The notes under the pieces: generated by a model | The model's database searches: none | The model's input: the letters and a program-made list of their open reading frames with translations, nothing else | Told to the model about the DNA's origin: nothing | Position numbers and translations under genes: made by a program | In this document: positions 53,861 to 63,020 of the stretch, one piece after another | Position numbering within the stretch: position 1 is the stretch's first letter | Layout of the letters: each line of letters begins with the position of its first letter | From: Candidatus Heimdallarchaeota archaeon | Lineage (GTDB): Archaea; Asgardarchaeota; Heimdallarchaeia; JABLTI01 | Direction of reading: 5' to 3' | NCBI GenBank assembly: GCA_019058275.1 | Contig: JAHLVW010000036.1 | Span: 89,322 to 153,321, forward strand | DNA length: 64,000 nucleotides

Positions 53861-54676
53861 TCATCGCTTTCTCATATAACCTACTGCTAATCCTAACGTA
53901 AGTAAAGCTATAAAACCTGTTGCCCAATGAATTGATGCTTTTTGAGTACTATTCTCATTAAGTAGAATAAGATGTACCTCAGAAACTTCGCCTTCGATCT
54001 TTATATACGCATAGACATCTACTTTGTCCAATATTCCCCATTCAGTATTGTAGCTAATTTCCATACTCTGTCTAATTGTCACAAATCCTCCAACAAAGAA
54101 AAGCACATATTGATCTTCAAATTCATATCTCTGTGTAAATAAGTCGTCTGTGAGTGTTACATCAAAAACATGGGTATCATTATCGACTATATATGGTTCC
54201 ATTTCATCGTATAAGTAATCAAATGAACTTTCATTTCCAGTTGCAAATTCAAATACCGTAGGTATTACAAATAACCATGCAACAAGTATTTCATCTGTCG
54301 CATCTAGTAACAAATTCAATGATGATAGATTATCTGTTACATAGACATCATTGAGATAAAATTCTGCCCAATCTACATCAGTGAAGAATAAATCAGTGAA
54401 ACTGCTAATGTTAGCTTCATCAGGATCCTTTGTAATTTTTAATTTAAGTTGATCTCCTTCTTCTACTTGATGACCAGTTTTTAAAATCCATTCAGCTTCT
54501 TGTCCTTTTGTATCGAATTTGGCAACATCCCATACAAGTTCTTCATCTGGAACTAAATGGTCGGAATAGTAAAAATCAGTGATAACATCATTTGCTACTA
54601 AATTTCCACTACTATATGAAAATGTTAGAAATGAAATGATGAGTATACCAAAAATAATTTTGTTTTTAATTCGCAT
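53861..54676 (-). CDS. Surface protein with single C-terminal anchor
   Basis: A 271-residue secreted protein: N-terminal signal helix (IIFGILIISFLTFSYSSG), a beta-rich external domain of about 210 residues (EWILKTGHQVEEGDQLKLKI), and a C-terminal helix with basic end (GFIALLTLGLAVGYMRKR). No domain recognised. The layout matches archaeal surface proteins with a C-terminal membrane-anchor signal. Confidence 0.6.
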   Translation of the reverse strand: MRIKNKIIFGILIISFLTFSYSSGNLVANDVITDFYYSDHLVPDEELVWDVAKFDTKGQEAEWILKTGHQVEEGDQLKLKITKDPDEANISSFTDLFFTDVDWAEFYLNDVYVTDNLSSLNLLLDATDEILVAWLFVIPTVFEFATGNESSFDYLYDEMEPYIVDNDTHVFDVTLTDDLFTQRYEFEDQYVLFFVGGFVTIRQSMEISYNTEWGILDKVDVYAYIKIEGEVSEVHLILLNENSTQKASIHWATGFIALLTLGLAVGYMRKR

Positions 54677-54878
54677 ATATCCTACTCCTCGTAAAAAATA
54701 TTGTTGCTAAAGTAATCTTTTAGTCTTTAATAAATTATTCTCGAAAAAAAGATAATAATGATAAAAAAGACATACAATAATTAGTTGTACACTCATTTAT
54801 TGAACTCACTTCAATTTGGAAAATATAATTTTTGAATAAAAATCCAAGAAAAGGATTTTTACACCCTTTCTTTGCAAT

Positions 54879-55979
54879 TTATACTATTCTGATGTGGGTT
54901 TGTTCAATTGGACTTTTTATTGGTTCACCATATGGCAGGTATTTATCAATCAATGCTGAAACATCATTATAGTTCATATCTGCGTTATAATTTTCCATCA
55001 CTCTTTTCAAACCAAGATGGATTTGCTCTGTAGGGTACTTGCATGCAATAAAACCTGCAAATTTACCTTCTTTATTAAGAATAAGCGAATATTCGCCCAA
55101 ATCAATTTCTCGTGGAAAGACCTCCTCTCCAACTATTTCTGTTGCGAATGCTGCTATTGCTGTAGCAACTCCAGAAATTAGATGCTAATTCATTTTGTGT
55201 GTTGTTGAGAAGATACCTTGGTAGAGGTTTAATCCATGTTCATTATAGATGTTTATTGAAATTACTTGTGAAGAACCATAAAGAGAAGTTTTACCTCCTA
55301 ATAACATCCCTATAGCAAGTAAACCTGCCCCAATGCTAGTAGATACAAGTTCAGCATGAAGAAAGGCTTTCTGGAATAATACTATGAATCTTAATACATA
55401 AATTCCGATGCTCACAAAGAAAGCAATTATCACTCCAGCAATCAAGAAGTTAGTACTCTTCTTGTATTTTTCATCAATTATTGAAAGCTATCGAATGAGA
55501 TGCGTTAGAAAGTAAGTTCCTGATAGAATCACGCTGCTTGCTAAGCAGATTATCCATACAATGTTAGCTGATGCTTTTGTAAGATCCAAATCAGCGTCAT
55601 AAACAACTGAAAAAACATCAGGAGAGAGTGTTAATGCAAATACCCCGCCAATAACTAGGAAAACGACATATAATGTAACTCGTTTCAAAGGTATTTGACC
55701 ACTTAAAGAGCTAGCAAAAAGAACATTACATATCATTGCCAAACCGTTAGCAATAACTCCAATAACAATAAAATAATAAGAAATCTTGACATCAATAGGA
55801 TTACTAAAAATTGTCTGGAACAAACCAGCAAGAATCCATAAACCAATTAGTACTTCTAAACCTAGGAAATAATATAACGGAGTTGATTTTAGACTCCATT
55901 GTTTTACAATAATTATAATTATACTTACAATGATTATTACTAAAGAGATAGAACTGTAAATAATAGATAAGTAATTCAT
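54879..55979 (-). CDS. Seven-helix membrane protein with cytosolic sensor-like domain, interrupted by two in-frame TAG codons
   Basis: ORF-track pieces 55488-55979, 55185-55445 and 54879-55100 are all in one frame. The whole, 366 codons plus TAA, is open except for TAG at 55488-55490 (THLIR[TAG]LSIIDEKYKKS) and 55185-55187 (STTHKMN[TAG]HLISGVA). Five helices precede the first amber and two follow it; a cytosolic domain of about 120 residues (QVISINIYNEHGLNLYQGIF, LISGVATAIAAFATEIVGEEV, LGEYSLILNKEGKFAGF) ends the protein. Both ambers would fit Gln in the ancestral protein. No indel, TAA or TGA interrupts. It is either recoded or a young pseudogene. Confidence 0.6.
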
Positions 55980-56127
55980 AACTCTTATAGGATTAAAGGA
56001 ATTAAATAAGTTACTTTCTTTGCAAACGACAAAATTTTAGTTTGAAGATTTCATTTATCTTTTTAAGGTAAAAAAATAAACGAAAAGAAGTCCTGTTCAG
56101 ATAAAAGAAAAATAGCGATAAGCTAAA

Positions 56128-57837
56128 TTATGCTTTTTTTAGATCATTATTTTTCTGTAAAAATTCTTCAGCTAAACGCCATTGAGTAATGTCTTCACCA
56201 GAACAAATCGTTGCTTCTACTACTCCTTCATCATTTTTTATGATACTATTATGCCAGGAAATAAGTCTTTCATCATAATCTTTAGTTAAAATATAATTTT
56301 CAAAATAATCTTCTGGAGAAATCTCCCCATTAATTGCTTTATTGAAAGTGTCTCTCACTCCAGCTTTTACTCGTTCAGGAAGACAATAATCAATCCAATT
56401 TTTGCCAATAAGCTCATTTTTAGTATAACCAAAGATTTCACATCCACGTTTATTTATTTGAACTATGTTGGCGTTCCTATCAAGAACAACTAAAAGGGCA
56501 CCAGCCATTTCAAAATACTTTTGGGCAATATTACGTTCTTTCAGTAGTTTTTGTTCAAGTTCAGCTCTTTTTGTTACCTCAACGATTATTAGTGCAATTG
56601 CAGAACTATCTTCAGAAGAAAATTTCTTTAATTGAGTGGAAACCCAGATTGTTCTTTTATCTTGAGTAATTATTCTGCAATAAAATTCAGGAACTTCACC
56701 TTCTTCTTCAACGATTTTGAATTGCTCCATGACATTATCTACATCTTCAGGATGAATGATATTTCTGAGATGAGCTAATTCCATAGAAGAAATTTTAGTA
56801 TGAGTATAACCAGAATGTTTGATTATAACATCATTTGCAAAAATTACTTTACAATCCTTTATGATCATTATCCCCGCTACAGATTGTTCAATTAATGAAC
56901 GGAACTTATCCTCACTTTGCACTAATTTCCTTTCAGTGTTTTTACGATTGGTAATGTCAATAATTATTCCCTCACAATTGCCTTCTTTTGGATAATAGCT
57001 AGCTGAATGACTGCCCCAAACAGTTGAACCATCCCTGCGCTTTAATTGAACTTCATAATCAGTAATTTTACCTTGAGTTTTCAAAACTTCAATAATATGT
57101 TTTCGATCCTCAAGATTCAAGTAAAAATCAAAAACCTTAGATTTTTCTTTTAATTCCTTTACAGATGAATAGCCTGCAGCAAGAGCAAGTTTCAAATTTG
57201 CTTCTAATATTTCACCAGTTTCAATATCTGTTCGAAATACTCCTGCATTTAGATTTTCAAATAAATTGCTATACTTAATTTCAGTCTCTTTATATTCTGT
57301 ATTATCTATTATAACTGATGAAATGGATACAAGTTTACCTTCGATATTATAAGCGCCAATGTTGAATTGAAGACACCATCGTTCTGCTCCATCTTTCTTA
57401 ATTATTTTATAATCCATCAATTTTGGAACAATTCCACTTTCCATTTCATTATAGAATCTCATGTAATATTCACGAAAATCTGGATGAACTATAGAAGATA
57501 TAAAATTAGGGATTTTCTTCCATTCAGTTATCGAATATCCACTTAATTCAGCAAGAAATTTATCAATTAAAGTCATTTTTCCAGAAGGAATATCCATCTT
57601 GATAAAACCTCTTACTCTTTTAGTAAGCTGTTGATAGAGATTATCAAGTTCAGAAATCTGTTGTTCTAATTGAGCTACTTGAAATTCTAATTTTTTCTCA
57701 GCAATTAATTTGTCTGTTTCAGACAAATTATTTATTTTAACTGTAGAACATTCAAATCCATTTTCATTTAGTAATGTTATTGCTTCATCTATTTTTTTTG
57801 CTTCTAATTGTATCACTTTCAAATTAATTTCTCCCAC
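56128..57837 (-). CDS. Protein with four PAS domains and no output domain
   Basis: A 569-residue cytosolic sensor protein. A coiled-coil-like start (about 45-75) is followed by four PAS/PAC units: about 80-190, 190-305, 310-430 and 435-560 (SGYSITEWKKIPNFISSIVHPDF; YSSVKELKEK...LNLEDRKHIIEVL; FRSLIEQSVAGIMIIKD; YFEMAGALLVVLDRNANIVQI). No histidine kinase, GGDEF, or other output follows the last PAS. It would signal by protein contact. GTG start. It lies 148 bp upstream of the amber-interrupted membrane protein on the same strand, so the two may work together. Confidence 0.75.
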   Translation of the reverse strand: MGEINLKVIQLEAKKIDEAITLLNENGFECSTVKINNLSETDKLIAEKKLEFQVAQLEQQISELDNLYQQLTKRVRGFIKMDIPSGKMTLIDKFLAELSGYSITEWKKIPNFISSIVHPDFREYYMRFYNEMESGIVPKLMDYKIIKKDGAERWCLQFNIGAYNIEGKLVSISSVIIDNTEYKETEIKYSNLFENLNAGVFRTDIETGEILEANLKLALAAGYSSVKELKEKSKVFDFYLNLEDRKHIIEVLKTQGKITDYEVQLKRRDGSTVWGSHSASYYPKEGNCEGIIIDITNRKNTERKLVQSEDKFRSLIEQSVAGIMIIKDCKVIFANDVIIKHSGYTHTKISSMELAHLRNIIHPEDVDNVMEQFKIVEEEGEVPEFYCRIITQDKRTIWVSTQLKKFSSEDSSAIALIIVEVTKRAELEQKLLKERNIAQKYFEMAGALLVVLDRNANIVQINKRGCEIFGYTKNELIGKNWIDYCLPERVKAGVRDTFNKAINGEISPEDYFENYILTKDYDERLISWHNSIIKNDEGVVEATICSGEDITQWRLAEEFLQKNNDLKKA

Positions 57838-58047
57838 AATACAAATGAGAAAGGTTGGCGTGATTAAAAATTAACAGTTTTAAGACACTATTTCTGAAAC
57901 GATACAATCAGCTATTTAAACCTAATATCTAATTTGATTTTGAAACAATAATTGAAAATTCTCGATGAAAGCTATATTTGTTGTTTTAAAGATCATTAAT
58001 GTTATCTTGAAGCAGCCCTGTAATATCATTTAATAGAAATAAAATAG

Positions 58048-58161
58048 GACAGGAGCAAAGAAAGCCCCTGTCACAGGAAAAGGGAGTTATTTTATAGGGG
58101 AGAGAGGTTTATGGGATTCGGAGAGCAAAATCTTACAAGAAAATGTATTACTTCGCTCTCC
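58048..58161. ncRNA. Candidate structured RNA in a GC-richer island
   Basis: The stretch 57838-58266 has no gene. Within it, 58048-58161 is richer in G and C than its surroundings, with GACAGG (58048-58053) pairing with CCTGTC (58067-58072) around a short loop, and GGAGAGC (58120-58126) pairing with GCTCTCC (58155-58161). RNA genes in AT-rich genomes often stand out in this way. Orientation and class are unknown. Confidence 0.35.
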
Positions 58162-58266
58162 ACATCATCTTATACTCATTTAGTTATAAATAGTTATTAG
58201 TTTAGAAACAAAGGTTCTCTCTTTTTTCTCTTTCTAAAGTTTTTCCAGAGAAATAGTTGTTGAGTA

Positions 58267-58899
58267 TTAAATTTCTTTAAGGACAACTTCTCCTTTGGGT
58301 TCCAATTCTTTGTAGATTATCCCCGAGAAGAAGTGAATCTCAGTCTTTGGATTTTTCCAAGCATCTGTTGGTAACCAAGCCTTATTGCAGGTGTGTTCCA
58401 GAAATTCCTCTACATTCCATTTCCACTCGACTGGCACTTGTGGAAGTAGTAAACCACTTTGTCCTCCTCTCTTGACTATTAATCCATCTCTTCCAATCTT
58501 TATTTTCTTGAGATATTCCTTTGGATCTTTTACCTTAAGCAATTTTGGTGGTGTTAAAATTGTTACTTCTATCAAGATTTCATTCATTTCATCTATTTCT
58601 ACGGCTGGAAATCTAGGATCTCCGACAGCAGCGCTTTTTGCTGCTTCAATTGTTGCTTTTATTAAAGGATAAATTGGAGTTGGAAATCCAATGCATCCAC
58701 GAAGCCTTTTCTTTCCCTCTTCATCTGGTTTGTTTAAAGTAACGAATATTCCTGAATCTTCAAGAAATTTTTCAGGAGTATCTTCTGGTTGTGGAAGTAA
58801 TTTTCCAAAAGTTAGAAAGTTTAAGATTGATTTTCTTGCAATGGAAACTAGATATCTCCCATCTTCTATTGTATATTCAGGATCACTTTTTTGACTCAT
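58267..58899 (-). CDS. AMMECR1-domain protein
   Basis: A 210-residue protein of the AMMECR1 family, conserved in archaea and eukaryotes, of unknown biochemical role. The core motif LRGCIG appears in KKRLRGCIGFPTPI, with AAKSAAVGDPRF and VEVTILTPP of the core and GLLLPQVPVEWKWNVEEFLEHTC near the end. It may bind a partner or nucleic acid. It is in the same direction as the Mut7-C and pyrC genes upstream. Confidence 0.85.
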   Translation of the reverse strand: MSQKSDPEYTIEDGRYLVSIARKSILNFLTFGKLLPQPEDTPEKFLEDSGIFVTLNKPDEEGKKRLRGCIGFPTPIYPLIKATIEAAKSAAVGDPRFPAVEIDEMNEILIEVTILTPPKLLKVKDPKEYLKKIKIGRDGLIVKRGGQSGLLLPQVPVEWKWNVEEFLEHTCNKAWLPTDAWKNPKTEIHFFSGIIYKELEPKGEVVLKEI

Positions 58900-58936
58900 T
58901 CTCTATCTCTCTTTCATTTTTAATTTATAAAGACTA

Positions 58937-59443
58937 TTAATTCTTATTTTGTTTTTCATTATCTAACTTTATCATCTCATTGCAATCATTCAATGTTTCT
59001 TCCATTTTTGTCCAATGAGATCCTTTCCAATATATCTGGTCGCATTCTGCATTCTTGCATATCCAAAATTCATTGTAATGTAACTGTGTTAATTCTGATA
59101 TTTTATCCAAAATTTCATCCATTTCAATTTTTCTTATTTCCGAATTGCAAACAGAACACCTTGATAAAGTAGACTCAGAAAATGCTAATTCTAATCCAAC
59201 TTCTTTATGTAATTTTATTAGTCTCTCCTCAATTGTTGGTGCATCTAATGTTACAACTCTTATTCCGAGTTTTTCTGCTCTCCTCTTCAAATCTTCATCT
59301 CTAGTGATAAGAATCCTATTATCCTTTTTTGCTAATTGGATGTAATCTTGATCTACAAAATCCTCGTTGAGAATTGTATCGTAACCTAGCATTCTCAACC
59401 ATCGCGCGATTCGATTATACATTCTATCAACGATAAATTTCAT
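58937..59443 (-). CDS. Mut7-C RNase domain protein (DUF82)
   Basis: A 168-residue protein of the Mut7-C family, a PIN-like RNase fold with a C-terminal zinc ribbon. Start block MKFIVDRMYNRIARWLRMLGYDT, acidic residues in LITRDEDL and a C-terminal zinc region with CSVC and CKNAECDQIYWKG. Family members are RNases or RNA-processing proteins in archaea; the target is unknown. The end is highly charged. Confidence 0.8.
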   Translation of the reverse strand: MKFIVDRMYNRIARWLRMLGYDTILNEDFVDQDYIQLAKKDNRILITRDEDLKRRAEKLGIRVVTLDAPTIEERLIKLHKEVGLELAFSESTLSRCSVCNSEIRKIEMDEILDKISELTQLHYNEFWICKNAECDQIYWKGSHWTKMEETLNDCNEMIKLDNEKQNKN

Positions 59444-59493
59444 TTTCCTTTTTTTATCAGGTGTGATGATTCATCACTCCCCAAATTTTTATT

Positions 59494-60852
59494 TTAATCT
59501 TCATCAGCAAGAGTTTCTTTTGGGATTTTGTTTTTCTTTTGCAATATTTTTCCTGCTCTTGCTTTTGTTACAACATAGTCTTCTTCCTTTGACATAAATC
59601 CATTTACAAATACATACTTTGGAGTATAGAGTATTTCATTTCCGTCAAAGGGAGTCCATTTTGCTTTTGATTCAAAATTTACTGCGTTAATTTTTCCTTT
59701 TTCTTTAGCTACAATAACTATGTCTGCAAAATAACCTTCTTTTAATTCTCCACGTTTTTCGATTTTCATCAATTTCGCAGGATTTGTTGTTAATGTTGGT
59801 ATTAATTTTTCAAAAGTTATTTTTCCTTTTGCTGCTGCTGTAAACATCAGTGGTAAAAGCGTTTCTAGTCCATGTATACCTGCTGCTGCTGATTCAAATT
59901 CGCAATGTTTCTCATTATAAGAGTGTGGTGCATGATCCGTAGCAACGATTTTGATGATTTCTTCATTAAGTGCTTTCCATAGATATGCTTGGTCGTCACC
60001 TGTTCGCACTGGAGGTAAGCATTTTGCTTGTGCTTTTAATTTCTTTAAATCATCAGTTGTAAGTAGTAAATGGTGAGCACAGACTTCGCTTGAAAGATTA
60101 TTTTGATTCTTATTTTTTTGTAAAACCTCTATTGTTTCTTTTGCAGTTACATGTGCACAATGCAAGTGTGCATTTGTTTGTTTATTTAAATCTATGAAAT
60201 CGTTTAGTGCTTTACCTTCATCTACCTGATTATGTGCTTTTAGAAATGCTTCAATGTATGGCCTGTCATTTTCTATAAGTCGTTTTTCATTCTCTGCTGC
60301 ATATCCATTATCAGGATGAATTACTAATGGCAATTCAACCTCAGCTATCTGTCGCAAAAATAGTTGTAATTTTTCGTTGTTTTTTGGTGGATAGATTAGT
60401 GATGCAGGATAAATTTTGTATCCAAAAATACCTTCCTTTGCAATTGGAATTATTTCATCAACTTTTTCTGGAACTAGTGAATGAAACCCAATATTTGCTG
60501 CTGCTTTCCCTTGGATAATCTTTCTTTTATTTTGTAAGCGAATAGCAGTATTTGTTGGTGGTTTATTATTTGGCATATCAAGTACAGTTGTTACTCCACC
60601 AGAAATAGCTGATCTGGAACCTGTCTCCATGGTCTCTTTGTACTTTTGTTCTAGATCTCTAAAATGAACATGAATGTCTATAAGTCCCGGTATAATCAGT
60701 GCACCTTTAGCGTTAATTTTCAAAGAAGCTTTAGGCAGGGAGGGTTCTTTGCCGATTTTGACAATTTTATTACCATCAATGGAAATCCCCCCATAACGGA
60801 AACCGTCTGAGGTAAACAGATTACCATTTATTATATTGACATCGATTGTCAA
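59494..60852 (-). CDS. pyrC: Dihydroorotase
   Basis: A 452-residue zinc-dependent dihydroorotase of pyrimidine synthesis. Metal ligands include DIHVHFRD (HxH), the carboxylated Lys in FGYKIYPAS, His of VIHPD and CAHV, and ATDHAPH. Further family motifs are GGVTTVLDMPNN and GIHGLETLLP. Full length for the archaeal class I type. Allantoinase is the close alternative, but the MPNN motif and length fit dihydroorotase. No other pyr gene is in the window. Confidence 0.85.
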   Translation of the reverse strand: MTIDVNIINGNLFTSDGFRYGGISIDGNKIVKIGKEPSLPKASLKINAKGALIIPGLIDIHVHFRDLEQKYKETMETGSRSAISGGVTTVLDMPNNKPPTNTAIRLQNKRKIIQGKAAANIGFHSLVPEKVDEIIPIAKEGIFGYKIYPASLIYPPKNNEKLQLFLRQIAEVELPLVIHPDNGYAAENEKRLIENDRPYIEAFLKAHNQVDEGKALNDFIDLNKQTNAHLHCAHVTAKETIEVLQKNKNQNNLSSEVCAHHLLLTTDDLKKLKAQAKCLPPVRTGDDQAYLWKALNEEIIKIVATDHAPHSYNEKHCEFESAAAGIHGLETLLPLMFTAAAKGKITFEKLIPTLTTNPAKLMKIEKRGELKEGYFADIVIVAKEKGKINAVNFESKAKWTPFDGNEILYTPKYVFVNGFMSKEEDYVVTKARAGKILQKKNKIPKETLADED

Positions 60853-60876
60853 CTAACGAACTCCTCTTCTAGAACT

Positions 60877-61677
60877 CTATTTCTTACCTTCAACAATTGC
60901 TTTAGTGATATCAGTTAAAGTTACAATACCTACAAGTTTATCGGTATTATCTAATACAAAAACACCTTTGTAGTTTGTGTCTTGGAATACCTGTATTAAG
61001 TCACATAGGGGAGCCCTCTCATTTATTGTAGGAGGATCAGATTTCATTACTTGACCAACAAAGAATTCATGTAATCTGCTCTTTTGGTGTTTTGCTGGAA
61101 ATTGTTCTCTAAATCTTGCTAATGCATCTGCTAATGTCTCATCATCAATTATACCTATTATTGTTCCTTCATCCATAACAGGTAAAATGCTGAATTTCTT
61201 CTCTAGCATTGTATTTCTTGCTGAGAGAATTCTTTCACTTTCGGTTATTGTCACAGGATCATGTGTCATTAGATCATTTACTTTAATTTTCTTGCAAGTG
61301 TCATAGACTTTCAATAGATCAAATTTTCTTAGTAGACCCTTTAATTCCTCGTTTTCCATGACAAGTAGGCTTGAGATGCCTTTCTCTATCATTAGTTCTG
61401 CAGCGTTTTTTACATCCTCATTTGGATTTACAGATAATAATGGATAAGACATTGCACCTGACACTCGTAAACTTTTAGCAGAAATTCCCTCAGTTTTATG
61501 GGTTCCTAATTTATTTGCCACATCTCTGAAAGAAATTATACCGACTGGTTTTTCATTATGAATAACAATCAGTCGTGAGATGTCTTTTTTCTTTCTCATT
61601 AAGCCTAAGGCTTTAGCTAAATTAAGGTCTTTCTCTATAGTTTCAAAATCAGTTGTCATTACTTCAGAAACTTTCAT
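60877..61677 (-). CDS. Protein with four CBS domains
   Basis: About 266 residues after moving the start to ATG 61677 (MKVSEVMTTDFETIEKD), where GGAGG precedes by eight bases; the ORF track start at 61773 adds 32 basic residues. Four CBS repeats: VSEVMTTDFETI, MSYPLLSVNPNEDVKNAAEL, VNDLMTHDPVTITESERI and VGQVMKSDPPTINERAPL. CBS pairs bind adenosine nucleotides and regulate a partner. It follows the CBS/zinc gene on the same strand, so the two are likely a pair. Confidence 0.75.
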   Translation of the reverse strand: MKVSEVMTTDFETIEKDLNLAKALGLMRKKKDISRLIVIHNEKPVGIISFRDVANKLGTHKTEGISAKSLRVSGAMSYPLLSVNPNEDVKNAAELMIEKGISSLLVMENEELKGLLRKFDLLKVYDTCKKIKVNDLMTHDPVTITESERILSARNTMLEKKFSILPVMDEGTIIGIIDDETLADALARFREQFPAKHQKSRLHEFFVGQVMKSDPPTINERAPLCDLIQVFQDTNYKGVFVLDNTDKLVGIVTLTDITKAIVEGKK

Positions 61678-61769
61678 TAGATTTCCTCCTGGAAATAATA
61701 ATTCTCCTAATCTCCTGATTTTTTTCTTTTCTGTTTTTACGTGAAACAATCGTTTTTTATTAGTTATTA

Positions 61770-62423
61770 TCATTCAATATTCTGATCTATATTTATACAG
61801 TCACCACATAATGGAGCATCAATTTCATCGTTAGAAGGTGATCCTTCACACCATTGTCCACATTCTGAACAATAGAAACCTAAGGATAGGTCTTTTTGGT
61901 TTAACTCCGAATCTTCATCATAGTCTCCAAAAGCATAATCGATAATCATATCTGTTTCTCTTTGATTTCCGAAACCAATCCTTTCATATTCTAAAGCAAT
62001 TTCAAGTAAACTTGGAGTAACTCTTAGCAAGTCTCTATATGTAACAATTCCTGCAACAATATTCTCCTCTACAATAATTAATCTCCGGATATTCATTTTT
62101 GCCATTAATGACATTGCTTTAGCTACATCTAATGTTGGTGAAGCTGTAATTACTGGTTTTGTTGCGATTTCATCTACTGTTATTTTTGCTGGATTCTTAC
62201 CTATTGCAACCACTCGAGTAACAATATCTCTTTCAGTAATTATCCCTAAGGGTTTCTTTTCACCCTTCTTTGGTTGAATCATTATACTTCCAACACAGTT
62301 ATCTAGCATGAGCTTTGCTGCATCAGCTACAGATTGATCTGGATAGATAGAATGTACTGTAGAAGTCATTACTTCTGATATATCCATCTTGATTTTTGAT
62401 TCGTAGAAATTGTTGTTACTCAT
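61770..62423 (-). CDS. CBS-pair protein with C-terminal zinc ribbon
   Basis: A 217-residue protein: two CBS domains (ISEVMTSTVHSIYPDQSVADAA and VDEIATKPVITASPTLDVAKAM) and a C-terminal zinc-binding segment (CSECGQWCEG, then CGDCINID). This layout is common in archaea and suggests a nucleotide-sensing regulator. The stop overlaps the ORF-track start of the next gene, but the likely start of that gene lies downstream. ATG start. Confidence 0.8.
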   Translation of the reverse strand: MSNNNFYESKIKMDISEVMTSTVHSIYPDQSVADAAKLMLDNCVGSIMIQPKKGEKKPLGIITERDIVTRVVAIGKNPAKITVDEIATKPVITASPTLDVAKAMSLMAKMNIRRLIIVEENIVAGIVTYRDLLRVTPSLLEIALEYERIGFGNQRETDMIIDYAFGDYDEDSELNQKDLSLGFYCSECGQWCEGSPSNDEIDAPLCGDCINIDQNIE

Positions 62424-62660
62424 TGAGATGACTCAGCTCCCAAAAAGTTCTAAGGAATATTATCTGTTTCATTTATTATAAATTGTTGTGAATAAACTTA
62501 AGAAATTTACAACGAAAAGTTCATAGTTTAAACAATTGAGGAGTAATTGTTAATTTTTAATCTTGAATTTTTTCTAATCATCTTGGAAAAATTTTTGATT
62601 ATAAACAGTTGATATTTATTTGTGTCAATGAAGAAACCTGACAAGTTGAATCAGGATCAA

Positions 62661-62980
62661 TGCTTGGCTAGCACCTGGTAAGGACAAATCATAGTTACAC
62701 CGAGACACACATCTTACTTGTAAAGGGTTGTAAACTTGCAAAAGTATTCAAGTAATATGATGAGCTTGAATTGGGTTCTCTCTATTGTTATGTTGATCCA
62801 GCAAAAAGCATGACTTCTAATGAAAAACAAAAAATCATTCCTAAATCATGTAAAGCTATTGGGTATGACAAATGTACTCTAGTTATAGTACCTACTACAA
62901 CTGAAGCGGATAGAGAGCATTTCGCAAAAATGGATGATAAATTACTTTCTCTTAATCCATATTTAGTTAGAGATTTTTAA
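62661..62980 (+). pseudogene. Decayed ATC-hydrolase-like fragment
   Basis: The 69-residue ORF (62771-62980) begins inside a homologous stretch: CKLAKVFK then an in-frame TAA, then YDELELGSLYCYVDPAKSMT and KCTLVIVPTTTEADREHFA. This resembles the C-terminal part of L-2-amino-thiazoline-4-carboxylate hydrolase-like proteins (ELGxLYCYVDPAKSM). The N-terminal half is missing. Family recognition is from memory and moderate. The preceding stretch, 62424-62660, holds no gene that I can see. Confidence 0.45.
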
Positions 62981-63020
62981 AGAAATAAATGAAGTGGTAG
63001 ATCTTGAAATCAAAAAATAA

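Noticed and set aside
58267-58899. Plus-strand ORFs over the AMMECR1 gene
   Set aside because: Antisense of a well-recognised family.
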